A stretch of 64,000 nucleotides of DNA from contig CAJXTI010000003.1 of assembly GCA_913061185.1 (NCBI GenBank), positions 1 to 64,000 on the forward strand. Direction: 5' to 3'. Below are positions 19,191-27,244 of the stretch, piece after piece (positions within the stretch are counted from its first letter, which is position 1; every line of letters starts with the position of its first letter). The notes under the pieces were generated by a model, which had not been told where the DNA came from, ran no database searches, and saw only the letters and a list, made by a program, of their open reading frames with translations. The stretch is from an uncultured Oceanobacter sp. GTDB taxonomy: Bacteria > Pseudomonadota > Gammaproteobacteria > Pseudomonadales > Oceanobacteraceae. A program made the translations under genes and the position numbers.

Positions 19191-19219
19191 TTCGCAGAGC
19201 CACTGATCTCTGATATACT
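19191..19219 (+). promoter_or_regulatory. sigma-70 promoter of 6S RNA
   Basis: The -35 hexamer TTCGCA (19191-19196) and -10 TATACT (19214-19219) are separated by 17 bp. They lie just upstream of the 6S RNA start and directly after zapA. Confidence 0.65.
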
Positions 19220-19224
19220 TCACA

Positions 19225-19402
19225 AACTCCCTGCTGCATTGGCCAGTCGACAAAGACCTCGAGCCGATGACCACAACCCCGGAGGGTTTCAGTCGCTGTT
19301 GTGCGCATGTCCGACTACCGGAAAGCCTTATTCAGCGAATGACCCACCACCTTGAACCATTGGGTTCAAGGGCTTTTTCCGACAGCGGTGCGGCGGGGTT
19401 CC
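19225..19402 (+). ncRNA. ssrS: 6S RNA
   Basis: 6S RNA mimics an open promoter and sequesters sigma-70 RNA polymerase in stationary phase. The stretch shows the conserved 6S blocks in order: AACTCCCTG at the 5' end, GCCAGTCG, GAGCCGAT, GTGCGCATGTCCG, GGAAAGCC and CACCTTGAACC, with the TTGAACC/GGTTCAAGG pairing, then GCGGTGCGGCGGGG complementary to the 5' end. It lies between zapA and ygfA as in most gammaproteobacteria. The ends are approximate (about 178 nt). Confidence 0.93.
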
Positions 19403-19424
19403 TTTCCGATTTGCTTCGATTTTT

Positions 19425-20018
19425 ATGAACAAGCATCAGCTTCGCAAGGCCATGCGCCAGCAACGTCGTGCCTTAACACCAAAGCAACAACATCAAGCGG
19501 CCTACGGTCTGAAACGCACGCTGTTACAGCCAGGTGCGCTCCTTGCCGCCAAGCGAATAGCGCTGTACCTGGTAAATGATGGAGAAATAAACCCTGAGCA
19601 GATCATCAAACAACTGACCCGGATGGGTAAAGCCGTCTACTTGCCCACCCTGCACCCACTACGTCAGGGGGAACTGGCATTTGTTCGCTACCAGGCCACC
19701 ACCCGCATGAGCACCAACCGCTTTGGCATTGCCGAACCGGATTTCCGTTACAACACGCACCAACAGGCAAAATTTCTGTCGGTGATTTGCTTGCCCTTGG
19801 TCGCTTTTGACCCGCATGGCAATCGCATGGGTATGGGGGGCGGCTTTTACGACCGATCACTAGCCTTTACCCGACACGCAGGCAACAAGCCGCGACTCAT
19901 TGGTTGCGCCCATGAGTTTCAATGCGTTTCTGCGCTTCCTGCAGAAGTCTGGGATATTCCGTTATCTGCTATTGCTACCGATACCGCGCTGCGAATGTGT
20001 CAGCACTCTAGCGAATAG
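19425..20018 (+). CDS. ygfA: 5-formyltetrahydrofolate cyclo-ligase
   Basis: This enzyme converts 5-formyl-THF to 5,10-methenyl-THF with ATP and recycles stored folate. The 197-aa protein carries the phosphate-binding GMGGGFYDR motif, the ICLPLVAFDPHGNRMG segment preceding it, and the N-terminal LRKAMRQQRRAL. It is normally co-transcribed with 6S RNA. Its last bases overlap the stop end of a leftward 42-aa ORF. Confidence 0.94.
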   Translation: MNKHQLRKAMRQQRRALTPKQQHQAAYGLKRTLLQPGALLAAKRIALYLVNDGEINPEQIIKQLTRMGKAVYLPTLHPLRQGELAFVRYQATTRMSTNRFGIAEPDFRYNTHQQAKFLSVICLPLVAFDPHGNRMGMGGGFYDRSLAFTRHAGNKPRLIGCAHEFQCVSALPAEVWDIPLSAIATDTALRMCQHSSE

Positions 20019-20136
20019 TATGTTCCGATGCCAGAACGGCAGACGGACGCTGATTTTCGTTGATTGTCATGCCGGTAATCGCGGCACCCAAAATAACAAC
20101 CAATCCTATAAAGACCAGTAAATCTGGTTTCTTCAT
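20008..20136 (-). CDS. small single-pass membrane protein, 42 aa
   Basis: This short frame is easily missed. It begins with ATG at 20136 and ends with TAG at 20008. The predicted protein has a charged N-terminus (MKKPD), one hydrophobic helix at about residues 6-23 (LLVFIGLVVILGAAITG), and a polar tail ending SEHTIR. A GGAG lies nine bases upstream, and a plausible sigma-70 promoter stands 30-55 bp further up. It converges on ygfA and overlaps it by 11 bp. The family is unknown to me. It could be a regulatory membrane peptide or simply unexpressed. Confidence 0.5.
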   Translation of the reverse strand: MKKPDLLVFIGLVVILGAAITGMTINENQRPSAVLASEHTIR

Positions 20137-20164
20137 TGAAAGTGACTCCAGCTAAGCTCTACTC

Positions 20165-20193
20165 TTTATGCTCGTGTTCTACCTGTACGACAA
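20165..20193 (-). promoter_or_regulatory. candidate promoter of the 42-aa ORF
   Basis: On the minus strand, TTGTCG (20193-20188) and CATAAA (20170-20165) are separated by 17 bp, each matching the sigma-70 hexamers at four of six positions. Confidence 0.4.
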
Positions 20194-20241
20194 CAGGCAG
20201 GTGCGGCTACTTTGTCCGTGTTTCAGCAATATTTCTGCCAC

Positions 20242-20264
20242 TTTAGTCACAAGTAATGACTAAA
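20242..20264. promoter_or_regulatory. 23-bp palindrome, possible operator
   Basis: Perfect 8-bp arms TTTAGTCA and TGACTAAA flank a 7-base spacer. It lies about 105 bp upstream of the 42-aa ORF and beyond the 3' end of the leftward alpha/beta hydrolase gene. The left half, CTTTAGTCAC, recurs upstream of algZ. The rest of 20194-20490 shows nothing else recognisable. Confidence 0.45.
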
Positions 20265-20490
20265 ATATGAATTGGTCTCATCCGCACCAAAATAGTTCAA
20301 CTGTTTTTAAATATTGCTCCAGGCGATAACAGCTTTATCAGTAAAAACCCGAAAATCGACGCCAGACCCAGACATTGCCCTACTTCGGATCACAGCATAG
20401 AGCCGGACTCTGGCGGCCGACAAGCACACATTCAGGTCAATAATTGACTTGCTTCACGGATATTGCCCATTCACAAGGCGCTGCCCCAAA

Positions 20491-20508
20491 GGCAGGCGAC
20501 TCCCTGCC
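20491..20508 (-). terminator. weak terminator after the alpha/beta hydrolase gene
   Basis: On the minus strand, GGCAGG and CCTGCC form a 6-bp stem with a six-base loop, followed by TTT. It lies 20 bp past the hydrolase stop codon. Confidence 0.45.
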
Positions 20509-20527
20509 CTGTTTTGACACCAAAGCA

Positions 20528-21517
20528 CTACTCCGAAGCCTTGGCAGGCAACACGGCATCCAGACCCGATAACAAGGCACGATAAACTGCCTCCAGCCGC
20601 TCTGGAGTTTCATTCACCAGATGATGATGCCCGCCTTCTATCAGCGTCAGCCGCAAGTCGGGAAACAACCGCTGATAAGCCGGTACATTGTAGCCCCAGT
20701 CTACCGTTTGATCGGCAGTGCCCTGGATCATGCGTACCGGATAGACTAATGGCTGCTGCCGTTCGATCCAGGCCAGCCAGCGCTTGAGAGCCGTTACCCA
20801 GTGCACGCTCAGATGCCGTGATTGCAAAGGATCGCCACTCGCAATAAATTCAGCAAACAGCGGATTATTTCCGCTCAGCGCGAACCGCCGCCGCACCCGG
20901 CTAACAAACAAGCGCGCCAGGGCGTGCACCCAGCGGCCACTGCGCCACCCGACCGGCCGCAACAAGGGCGCCAGCAGCCACACTTCCAGCGGCCCGGATT
21001 GACCTGCAAGCGGACGTCGCTTGAGCAGATAGCTGGCCAGAATGGCTCCCCCGGTACTCTGCCCAGCAGCCAGCCAGGGCAACGCTGGCAGCTGTTTTTC
21101 AGCCTGTTGATAGACATCAAAAAAGACTGCTTCGTACTGGTCAAAATCGTCGATTCTGGCAGGCTCACCGCCAGACAGACCATGACCAGGAAGGTCAAAC
21201 GCCACCAGATTCAGACGCTGTTCCCGGCAAAAATCAATCAGGCTGCCATACAGCCCAACATGATCGTAATAACCATGCACCAGAATAAGATTGCCTACCG
21301 CCTCAGGGCACTCCCAATACTGCACCGCAATATCAAAGCCAGCGCTCGTCAGCTTCCCCATACGGTGCTGGCAGACCCCCTTCTCGGCCAGCCGATAATA
21401 ATGCCGGTACGCGCTCAGCAATGCCTCGGGAGCCGATTGCTGCCAATCATCACGCCAGTCAGGCAGGGCATTCCGAAGTGGATATGAATTCCATAATTCT
21501 CTGGTCGTTTTCTCCAC
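20528..21517 (-). CDS. alpha/beta hydrolase, lysophospholipase-like
   Basis: This is a serine hydrolase of the monoglyceride lipase/lysophospholipase type. The 329-aa protein has the oxyanion segment LVHGYYDHVGLY, the DLPGHGLSGG motif, the nucleophile elbow GQSTGG, an Asp in GTADQTVDW and the catalytic His in GGHHHLVNE. There is no signal peptide. The GTG at 21517 is preferred because AGGAGG lies ten bases upstream; the frame is open a further 17 codons. It follows glnA on the same strand but is separated from it by a strong terminator. The physiological ester substrate is unknown. Confidence 0.85.
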   Translation of the reverse strand: MEKTTRELWNSYPLRNALPDWRDDWQQSAPEALLSAYRHYYRLAEKGVCQHRMGKLTSAGFDIAVQYWECPEAVGNLILVHGYYDHVGLYGSLIDFCREQRLNLVAFDLPGHGLSGGEPARIDDFDQYEAVFFDVYQQAEKQLPALPWLAAGQSTGGAILASYLLKRRPLAGQSGPLEVWLLAPLLRPVGWRSGRWVHALARLFVSRVRRRFALSGNNPLFAEFIASGDPLQSRHLSVHWVTALKRWLAWIERQQPLVYPVRMIQGTADQTVDWGYNVPAYQRLFPDLRLTLIEGGHHHLVNETPERLEAVYRALLSGLDAVLPAKASE

Positions 21518-21566
21518 GTCCTTCTGTCCTCCTGCGTACCCGTTGAAAACAACGCTGATAAGCCAC

Positions 21567-21592
21567 AAAAAAAGGCCGCCGAAGCGACCTTT
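21567..21592 (-). terminator. rho-independent terminator of glnA
   Basis: On the minus strand a 6-bp stem GGTCGC/GCGGCC closes on a TTCG tetraloop and is followed by seven T residues, about 30 bp past the glnA stop. Confidence 0.9.
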
Positions 21593-21618
21593 CTTATTAC
21601 TAACCGATAATCCGAAGA

Positions 21619-23025
21619 TTAAACGGAGTAGTACATGTCGAACTCTACCGGGTGAGTCGTATGCTCTACGCGGTAAACATCTTCCATTTTCAGGTCAATG
21701 TAGGCTTCGATCATATCGTCAGTGAAAACACCACCTTCAGTCAGGAACGCACTGTCAGCTTTCAGGCAATCCAAAGCTTCACGCAGTGAACCACACACCT
21801 GTGGAATCGCTGCAGCTTCTTCTGCTGGCAGGTCGTACAGATCCTTGTCAGCGGCATCGCCAGGGTGAAGCTTGTTCTTGATGCCATCCAGGCCAGCCAT
21901 CAGCATGGCAGCAAATGCCAGGTATGGGTTCGCTGTAGGATCCGGGAAACGCGCTTCGATACGCTTGCCTTTTGGCGACGCAACGTAAGGAATACGGATA
22001 GAAGCAGAACGGTTACGGGCAGAGTATGCCAGCATGACCGGCGCTTCAAAGCCTGGAATCAGACGCTTGTAGGAGTTGGTAGACGGGTTGGTGAACGCGT
22101 TCAGTGCCTTGGCGTGCTTGATGATACCGCCAATATAGTACAGCGCTGTTTCGCTCAATCCTGCATAAACGTCACCGGCAAACTGGTTTTCGCCATCTTT
22201 CCAGAAAGACTGGTGCACGTGCATACCAGAACCGTTGTCACCCACGATTGGCTTCGGCATGAAGGTAGCGGTTTTGCCATAGGCAGCAGCAACGTTGTGG
22301 ACGATGTACTTCATCATTTGCACTTCGTCAGCTTTCTTAACCAGTGTATTAAAACGCACACCGATTTCGTTCTGACCAGCGTTAGCCACTTCGTGGTGAT
22401 GTACTTCAACGTCCAGGCCGATGGCCATCATGGTGTTACACATGGCAGCACGAATGTCGTGGTGGCTGTCGACAGGAGGAACAGGGAAGTAACCGCCTTT
22501 AACGCGAGGACGGTGACCCAGGTTGCCGCCTTCCGTTACAGAAGCCGTCGCCCATGCACCTTCGTCGGAGTTGATCTTGCAGAAAGAACCCTGCATATCC
22601 TGACCCCAAGTGACGTCGTCGAACATAAAGAATTCAGGCTCTGGACCGAAGAATGCAGTATCACCCAGGCCTGTAGACTTCAGGTATTCTTCAGCGCGCT
22701 TGGCAACAGAACGTGGATCACGCTCATAACCCAGCATGGTGCTTGGTTCGATAATGTCACAACGCAGAACCAGCGTTGAATCTTCAGTGAACGGGTCCAT
22801 GAAAGGAGTTGTATCGTCCGGCATCAGGATCATGTCGGATTCGTTGATACCCTTCCAGCCCGAGATGGATGAACCATCAAACATCTGACCATTTTCGAAG
22901 AATTCTTCATCCACATAGCTGGCAGGAATAGTTACATGCTGCTCTTTACCTTTTGAGTCGGTAAAACGCAGATCAACCCACTTAACGTCATTTTCTTTGA
23001 TCAGATTCAGAGTGTTCTCTGACAT
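21619..23025 (-). CDS. glnA: glutamine synthetase type I
   Basis: GlnA condenses glutamate and ammonia with ATP and is the main ammonium-assimilation enzyme. The 468-aa subunit has type I length. It shows [13 protein letters not shown], the ATP and metal segment [23 protein letters not shown] and [11 protein letters not shown]. The adenylylation site is the Tyr in DLYDLPAEE near residue 397, so the enzyme should be controlled by GlnE. The ATG at 23025 after GGAGA gives the standard N-terminus. Upstream lie a consensus sigma-54 promoter and two NtrC-like sites, which fits nitrogen-limited induction. A strong terminator ends the unit, with no glnL/glnG adjacent. Confidence 0.97.
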   Translation of the reverse strand: MSENTLNLIKENDVKWVDLRFTDSKGKEQHVTIPASYVDEEFFENGQMFDGSSISGWKGINESDMILMPDDTTPFMDPFTEDSTLVLRCDIIEPSTMLGYERDPRSVAKRAEEYLKSTGLGDTAFFGPEPEFFMFDDVTWGQDMQGSFCKINSDEGAWATASVTEGGNLGHRPRVKGGYFPVPPVDSHHDIRAAMCNTMMAIGLDVEVHHHEVANAGQNEIGVRFNTLVKKADEVQMMKYIVHNVAAAYGKTATFMPKPIVGDNGSGMHVHQSFWKDGENQFAGDVYAGLSETALYYIGGIIKHAKALNAFTNPSTNSYKRLIPGFEAPVMLAYSARNRSASIRIPYVASPKGKRIEARFPDPTANPYLAFAAMLMAGLDGIKNKLHPGDAADKDLYDLPAEEAAAIPQVCGSLREALDCLKADSAFLTEGGVFTDDMIEAYIDLKMEDVYRVEHTTHPVEFDMYYSV

Positions 23026-23095
23026 TTTCTTATCTCCAGATGCTGGTTCATATCCGATAATGGGGTCCAACCCCGGCTCGCATGCCCGAAAAAAG

Positions 23096-23111
23096 AGCAA
23101 TTCGCGTGCCA
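23096..23111 (-). promoter_or_regulatory. sigma-54 promoter of glnA
   Basis: On the minus strand the sequence TGGCACG-CGAA-TTGCT matches the -24/-12 consensus TGGCACG-N4-TTGCW at every defined position. It lies 71 bp upstream of the glnA ATG. Confidence 0.9.
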
Positions 23112-23174
23112 TTTGGAGGCACGTTGGGAAGAGCACAAAATTCAAGGCATTTTCAAACCTTTAATCGTATTTTT

Positions 23175-23191
23175 TGCACACTTACAGTGCC
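23175..23191. promoter_or_regulatory. NtrC-like binding site 1
   Basis: TGCACA-N5-AGTGCC resembles the NtrC site TGCACC-N5-GGTGCA, with one half nearly complete. It is about 65 bp upstream of the sigma-54 promoter, a normal enhancer distance. Confidence 0.55.
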
Positions 23192-23204
23192 AAGTAGATT
23201 TAAA

Positions 23205-23221
23205 CGAACCATATAGGTGCA
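23205..23221. promoter_or_regulatory. NtrC-like binding site 2
   Basis: CGAACC-N5-GGTGCA has one perfect NtrC half-site and one with four of six matches. It lies 14 bp from site 1, giving a pair about three helical turns apart. Confidence 0.55.
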
Positions 23222-23358
23222 TTCGAATCGGTTTTTCTGACCCCTGCCAGGCTGCGTGCCCAGTATAGGTTCAAGTGCTCTGTTTCCGAAATCCATGAGC
23301 ACAGTAATGGCGCTTTTCTTATAATGAAATTGACATGCCGCATCGATCCGAAGTCAGG

Positions 23359-23364
23359 TATAAT
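23359..23364 (+). promoter_or_regulatory. -10 hexamer of typA
   Basis: A perfect TATAAT lies 41 bp upstream of the typA start. The nearest TTGACA (23330-23335) is 23 bp away, which is too far for a standard sigma-70 promoter, so the -35 is unresolved. Confidence 0.45.
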
Positions 23365-23405
23365 CGCCCGCCAATTTTGCACAAACTTTAACCAAGGCTT
23401 TTGTT

Positions 23406-25226
23406 GTGATCAACAATCTCAGAAACATCGCCATTATTGCTCACGTTGACCATGGTAAAACTACCCTGGTCGATAAACTGTTGGAGCAATCCGGCACTCT
23501 GGACCGAAAAGACCAGGGTGGCGAGCGAGTCATGGACTCGAATGATCAGGAAAAAGAACGCGGCATCACCATTCTTGCGAAAAACACTGCGATTCGCTGG
23601 AATGATTACCGTATCAATATCGTCGACACACCAGGACACGCCGACTTCGGTGGCGAAGTTGAACGGGTGATGTCCATGGTTGACTCCGTTTGCCTGCTGG
23701 TTGATGCGGTTGATGGCCCGATGCCACAAACCCGTTTCGTCACCCAGAAAGCGTTTGAGCGTGGCTTGCGCCCAATCGTGGTGATCAACAAGATCGACCG
23801 TCCTGGCGCTCGTCCAGACTGGGTGATGGACGAGATCTTTGATCTGTTCGACCGCCTGGGTGCGACCGACGAGCAACTCGACTTCCCGGTTATCTATGCT
23901 TCTGCCCTGAATGGTATTGCCGGTACCGATCCGGACGACATGGCAGACGACATGACACCACTGTTCCAGATGATTGTCGACCATGTTACTCCACCACCAG
24001 TGGATCTTGACGGCCCGTTCCAGATGCAAATCTCGGCACTGGACTACGACAGCTTTGTGGGTGTTATCGGTGTTGGCCGTATCGCTCGCGGTAAACTCAA
24101 GCCGGGCACGGATATTCAGCTGATTAGTGCTGACGGTAAAACCCGCAAGGGTCGCCTGTTGGAAGTCAAAGGTTTCCATGGTTTGAACCGGGTTACCGTA
24201 GAAGAAGCTTCCGCAGGGGACATCGTCTGTGTTTCCGGTATTGAAGGCCTGAACATCTCCGACACCCTGTGTGCCGTCGGTCATGTTGAAGCGCTGCCGC
24301 CACTGACAGTAGACGAACCAACCGTGAGCATGACCTTCCAGGTTAATGACTCACCGTTTGCCGGTAAAGAAGGCAAGTACGTCACCTCCCGCAACATCAA
24401 GGATCGTCTCGACAAGGAGCTGATCCACAACGTGGCGCTACGAGTTGAGCCTGGCGACAGCCCAGAAAAATTCAAGGTCTCTGGCCGTGGCGAACTGCAC
24501 CTCTCGGTACTGATCGAATCCATGCGTCGCGAAGGCTTCGAAATGGGTATCGGCAAGCCAGAAGTTGTACAACGTGAAATCGACGGCGTTCTGCAAGAAC
24601 CGTACGAACAGGTTGTGATTGACGTTGAAGATGAACACCAGGGTTCCATCATGGAAGAGATGGGCAACCGTCGCGCCGAGATGACCAACATGGTTCCCGA
24701 TGGCAAAGGCCGTACTCGTCTTGAATTCATGATGCCAGCCCGTGGCCTGATTGGCTTCCGCTCGCAGTTCATGACCATGACCTCCGGTTCCGGCATTCTG
24801 ACCAACGTCTTTGACCACTACGGTCCAATTCAGACGGGTCTGGGATCTACCCGTCACAACGGCGTACTGGTTTCCATGGTTCCAGGCAAGATTCTGGGCT
24901 ATGCCCTGTTCACCCTGCAGGAACGTGGTCGTCTGTTCGTATCTCCGGCAACGGAAGTTTACGAAGGCATGATCGTCGGTCTGCACAGCCGTGATAACGA
25001 CCTGGTGGTTAACCCGACCAAGGCCAAGCAGCTGACCAACGTCCGTGCGTCCGGTACCGATGAAGCCATCAACCTGACCCCGCCAGTGAAACACACACTG
25101 GAACAGGCGCTGGAATTCATTGAAGACGATGAACTGGTTGAAGTAACACCTATCAGCATTCGTCTGCGCAAGAAGTTGCTGACTGAAAACGAGCGTAAAC
25201 GCTCCAAGCCAAAGAAATCTTCCTGA
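23406..25226 (+). CDS. typA: ribosome-associated GTPase TypA/BipA
   Basis: TypA (BipA) is a translational GTPase related to EF-G that helps 50S assembly and stress or cold adaptation. The 606-aa protein matches E. coli BipA (607 aa). It has the G1 motif [10 protein letters not shown]2 in ERGITI, G3 DTPGH and G4 NKID. EF-G-like domains follow, and a C-terminal domain contains [11 protein letters not shown]. The start is GTG at 23406; E. coli also begins [13 protein letters not shown] at this point. Its 3' end (PKKSS-stop) is duplicated at 33.4 kb together with the flanking DNA. Confidence 0.96.
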   Translation: MINNLRNIAIIAHVDHGKTTLVDKLLEQSGTLDRKDQGGERVMDSNDQEKERGITILAKNTAIRWNDYRINIVDTPGHADFGGEVERVMSMVDSVCLLVDAVDGPMPQTRFVTQKAFERGLRPIVVINKIDRPGARPDWVMDEIFDLFDRLGATDEQLDFPVIYASALNGIAGTDPDDMADDMTPLFQMIVDHVTPPPVDLDGPFQMQISALDYDSFVGVIGVGRIARGKLKPGTDIQLISADGKTRKGRLLEVKGFHGLNRVTVEEASAGDIVCVSGIEGLNISDTLCAVGHVEALPPLTVDEPTVSMTFQVNDSPFAGKEGKYVTSRNIKDRLDKELIHNVALRVEPGDSPEKFKVSGRGELHLSVLIESMRREGFEMGIGKPEVVQREIDGVLQEPYEQVVIDVEDEHQGSIMEEMGNRRAEMTNMVPDGKGRTRLEFMMPARGLIGFRSQFMTMTSGSGILTNVFDHYGPIQTGLGSTRHNGVLVSMVPGKILGYALFTLQERGRLFVSPATEVYEGMIVGLHSRDNDLVVNPTKAKQLTNVRASGTDEAINLTPPVKHTLEQALEFIEDDELVEVTPISIRLRKKLLTENERKRSKPKKSS

Positions 25227-25284
25227 TGACTGACGCTTGCATATGCTGTTGATTTAACAGGATATGTTCCACGTGGAAAGCCCG
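25209..25284. repeat. direct repeat copy A (typA 3' end plus parS-like site)
   Basis: This 76-bp stretch covers the last codons of typA, its 3' flank and the parS-like palindrome. It aligns with 33409-33483 at high identity with a single one-base gap, and both ends are exact (CCAAAGAAAT... and ...GATGTTCCACGTGGAAAGCCCG apart from one base). It marks the left edge of an 8.2-kb accessory segment. Confidence 0.88.
25265..25280. promoter_or_regulatory. parS-like ParB-binding site, copy 1
   Basis: TGTTCCACGTGGAAAG contains the perfect 12-bp palindrome TTCCACGTGGAA and closely resembles chromosomal parS sites (TGTTNCACGTGAAACA and related forms with a GTTCCACGTGGAAC core). ParA and ParB are encoded about 38 kb away, and this end of the chromosome is expected to be near oriC. 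It overlaps the upstream arm of the typA terminator. Confidence 0.65.
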
Positions 25285-25315
25285 ACGAAGCACATTCGCC
25301 GGGCTTTTTCTTTTT
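25277..25315. terminator. bidirectional terminator after typA
   Basis: AAAGCCCG and CGGGCTTT form an 8-bp stem with a further CGAA/TTCG pairing inside, followed by TTCTTTTT on the plus strand. It separates typA from the convergent LysR gene. Confidence 0.88.
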
Positions 25316-25322
25316 ATGGCAG

Positions 25323-26234
25323 CTAGCTCAACGCCGTTAGCAGACGCTCTCCCAGATGTTGCCACACCACCTCTACCGCCGGATTTCTTGCACTCTTACC
25401 GAGACTTAACCAATGGATCGGTGATGACACCCCTGATCGCCAGCTCTCCAGTACCTCGACCAATCTGCCCTGCTCCAACTCGGCCCTCACCCAGTTCGGA
25501 TCGCCCCAGATAATACCAAGCCCGCTACAGGCCATCGCCACCAGCGTGCGACCATCATCGGCAGAGTGGGCCTCCGTTATTTTCAGACTGACTTCTTCCC
25601 CTGACGCTGCAAATACCCAGTGATCCAGCACCTGGCTGCGGCTGCGAAATAACAGACACTCGTGCTGAGCCAACTCGGCCGGTGTTTGCGGTATACCATG
25701 ACGAGCCAAATAATCCGGGCTGGCAAAACACCCCCAGCGCTTGGTACCAACACGTTTGGCCACCATGGACGAGTCTGGCAAATTGCCAATACGTAATGCC
25801 AGGTCGGCCCCATCAGCAATCAGGTCAACCACCAGATCAGTCAAACGCAACTCGATCACAATCCCCGGATACTCACATTTAAGACCCACCAGCAAGGGCA
25901 GCAGATAGCGCTCGCCAATCAGGGTTGAACTGCTGATCACCACCTTGCCCCGCAACACCAGAGCGGCCTGTTGAGTCACATTGGCCACTTGCTGCATGGC
26001 AGCAATCAACGGCTGTGCTGCTTCCAGCAATGCCTGACCTTCTGCCGTCAGATGCAGACGCCGCGTACTCCGTTGCAATAACCTCAGGCCCAGTTGGGTC
26101 TCCAGCTGGGCCACCCGTTTGCTGACCGAGGAACGCGGCAAGGCCAGTCGCCGCGCCGCTGCTTGAAAGCTGCCTTGCTCAACCACCGTTAAAAACACAT
26201 ACAAATGGGGGAGGTGCCCATAAAGATCATTCAT
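25323..26234 (-). CDS. LysR family transcriptional regulator
   Basis: This is a LysR-type activator or repressor. The 303-aa protein has an N-terminal winged helix-turn-helix (about 8-65, with VVEQGSFQAAARRLALPRSSVSKRV), a linker helix, and the substrate-binding domain from about 92. The ATG at 26234 has AGGTG six bases upstream and gives a standard LysR N-terminus; the frame is open 19 codons further. It is divergent from the SDR gene with 126 bp between, so it most likely regulates that gene in response to a small molecule. Both genes lie inside the repeat-bounded segment. Confidence 0.92.
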   Translation of the reverse strand: MNDLYGHLPHLYVFLTVVEQGSFQAAARRLALPRSSVSKRVAQLETQLGLRLLQRSTRRLHLTAEGQALLEAAQPLIAAMQQVANVTQQAALVLRGKVVISSSTLIGERYLLPLLVGLKCEYPGIVIELRLTDLVVDLIADGADLALRIGNLPDSSMVAKRVGTKRWGCFASPDYLARHGIPQTPAELAQHECLLFRSRSQVLDHWVFAASGEEVSLKITEAHSADDGRTLVAMACSGLGIIWGDPNWVRAELEQGRLVEVLESWRSGVSSPIHWLSLGKSARNPAVEVVWQHLGERLLTALS

Positions 26235-26360
26235 AAACATCACCTGAAAAACAGCCAATACGTCGTCAATTAGAAACAGTAAGACGCTCAATATGCCTCT
26301 TATCAGAAACAGGAGTCCAGTCCAGACTGGCGCTATCAGCTATCACACACGGATTCCAGC

Positions 26361-27104
26361 ATGAAACAGATCTTGATTACCGGCGCTACCTCCGGCATCG
26401 GCTATTCCGCCGCCAAGAGTTTTCAGCAACTTGGCCATCAGGTCATCATTACCGGACGTCGCCCGGAAAAGCTTGATCAGGCACTGCATTCCCTCAACAC
26501 CACACACACCGGCAACCCGGTTCAAGGGCTGATATGCGATCAGGCAGTACCTGCAGACATTGAGCAGCTGTCAGCAACCCTGACCGCACAAGGTATCCAT
26601 CTGGATGCGCTGATACTCAATGCCGGGATTTTTGAGCCACAGCCGTTCGACACCATGACTCTGGACGTACTGGAACATACAATGCGCGTCAATTTCACTG
26701 GCCCTCTGTTACTGGCCCAGACACTGAGCCAGCGTATGAAGAATCCAGGCAGTATGGTGTTTGTTTCCAGTATTGTTGTCGGCAAGGCCTTTGCCAGCAC
26801 CATTGCCTATTCCGCCAGCAAAGCCGCATTTGAAGGTGCCATGGGTGCCATGAACGTGGAATTGGCCGACAAGGGTATTCGAGTGAATTGTGTTCGTCCT
26901 GGCGTCACCGCAACTGAAATCCAGGCCAAATCCGGCATGGATAACGACGCCATAGCAGGACTGCAACAAGCCATGTCCCAAACCCCCGCTGGACGTATGT
27001 TAGAACCAGCAGATATTGTCCCGGCGATTAAATACCTGGCACTGGAAAGCAGCCTGGGAGCACGGAATGCCACAGTAACCATCGATGGTGGCTATTGCCT
27101 TTAA
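26361..27104 (+). CDS. SDR family NAD(P)-dependent oxidoreductase
   Basis: This is a classical short-chain dehydrogenase/reductase of 247 aa. It has the cofactor motif TGATSGIG at residues 7-14, RR at 33-34 suggesting NADP(H) preference, NAG near 87, and the catalytic Ser (VSSIV) with YSASK. The C-terminal GARNATVTIDGGYCL ending is typical of the family. The substrate is unknown. The gene is divergent from a LysR regulator, the usual arrangement for regulator and target. An inverted-repeat terminator follows. Confidence 0.9.
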   Translation: MKQILITGATSGIGYSAAKSFQQLGHQVIITGRRPEKLDQALHSLNTTHTGNPVQGLICDQAVPADIEQLSATLTAQGIHLDALILNAGIFEPQPFDTMTLDVLEHTMRVNFTGPLLLAQTLSQRMKNPGSMVFVSSIVVGKAFASTIAYSASKAAFEGAMGAMNVELADKGIRVNCVRPGVTATEIQAKSGMDNDAIAGLQQAMSQTPAGRMLEPADIVPAIKYLALESSLGARNATVTIDGGYCL

Positions 27105-27182
27105 CGGATTGTGCGTTAAGGGGGTCAATCCTGGCGTGGGTCTCTGACCCTGCGCCAGCGATTGGCTTTCCGCAGCTCAATC

Positions 27183-27207
27183 AACCCCGAATCCAGGTAT
27201 CGGGGTT
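27183..27207. terminator. bidirectional terminator between the SDR and efflux genes
   Basis: Perfect 8-bp arms AACCCCGA/TCGGGGTT with a nine-base loop lie between the convergent SDR gene and the outer-membrane factor gene. The T-run is short. Confidence 0.6.
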
Positions 27208-27244
27208 TGCCCTTCCTGCCTCTCCACTGTTTCACTGTAGCCAG

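Noticed and set aside
23026-23145. 40-codon N-terminal extension of glnA
   Set aside because: It overlaps the sigma-54 promoter, and the ATG at 23025 has a good ribosome binding site and gives the normal GlnA N-terminus.
23330-23364. TTGACA and TATAAT as a single typA promoter
   Set aside because: Spacing is 23 bp, too long for standard sigma-70; only the -10 is retained as a feature.
23388-24284. 298-codon open frame antisense to typA
   Set aside because: It is the mirror of a conserved GTPase gene, has no recognisable domains and no ribosome binding site.
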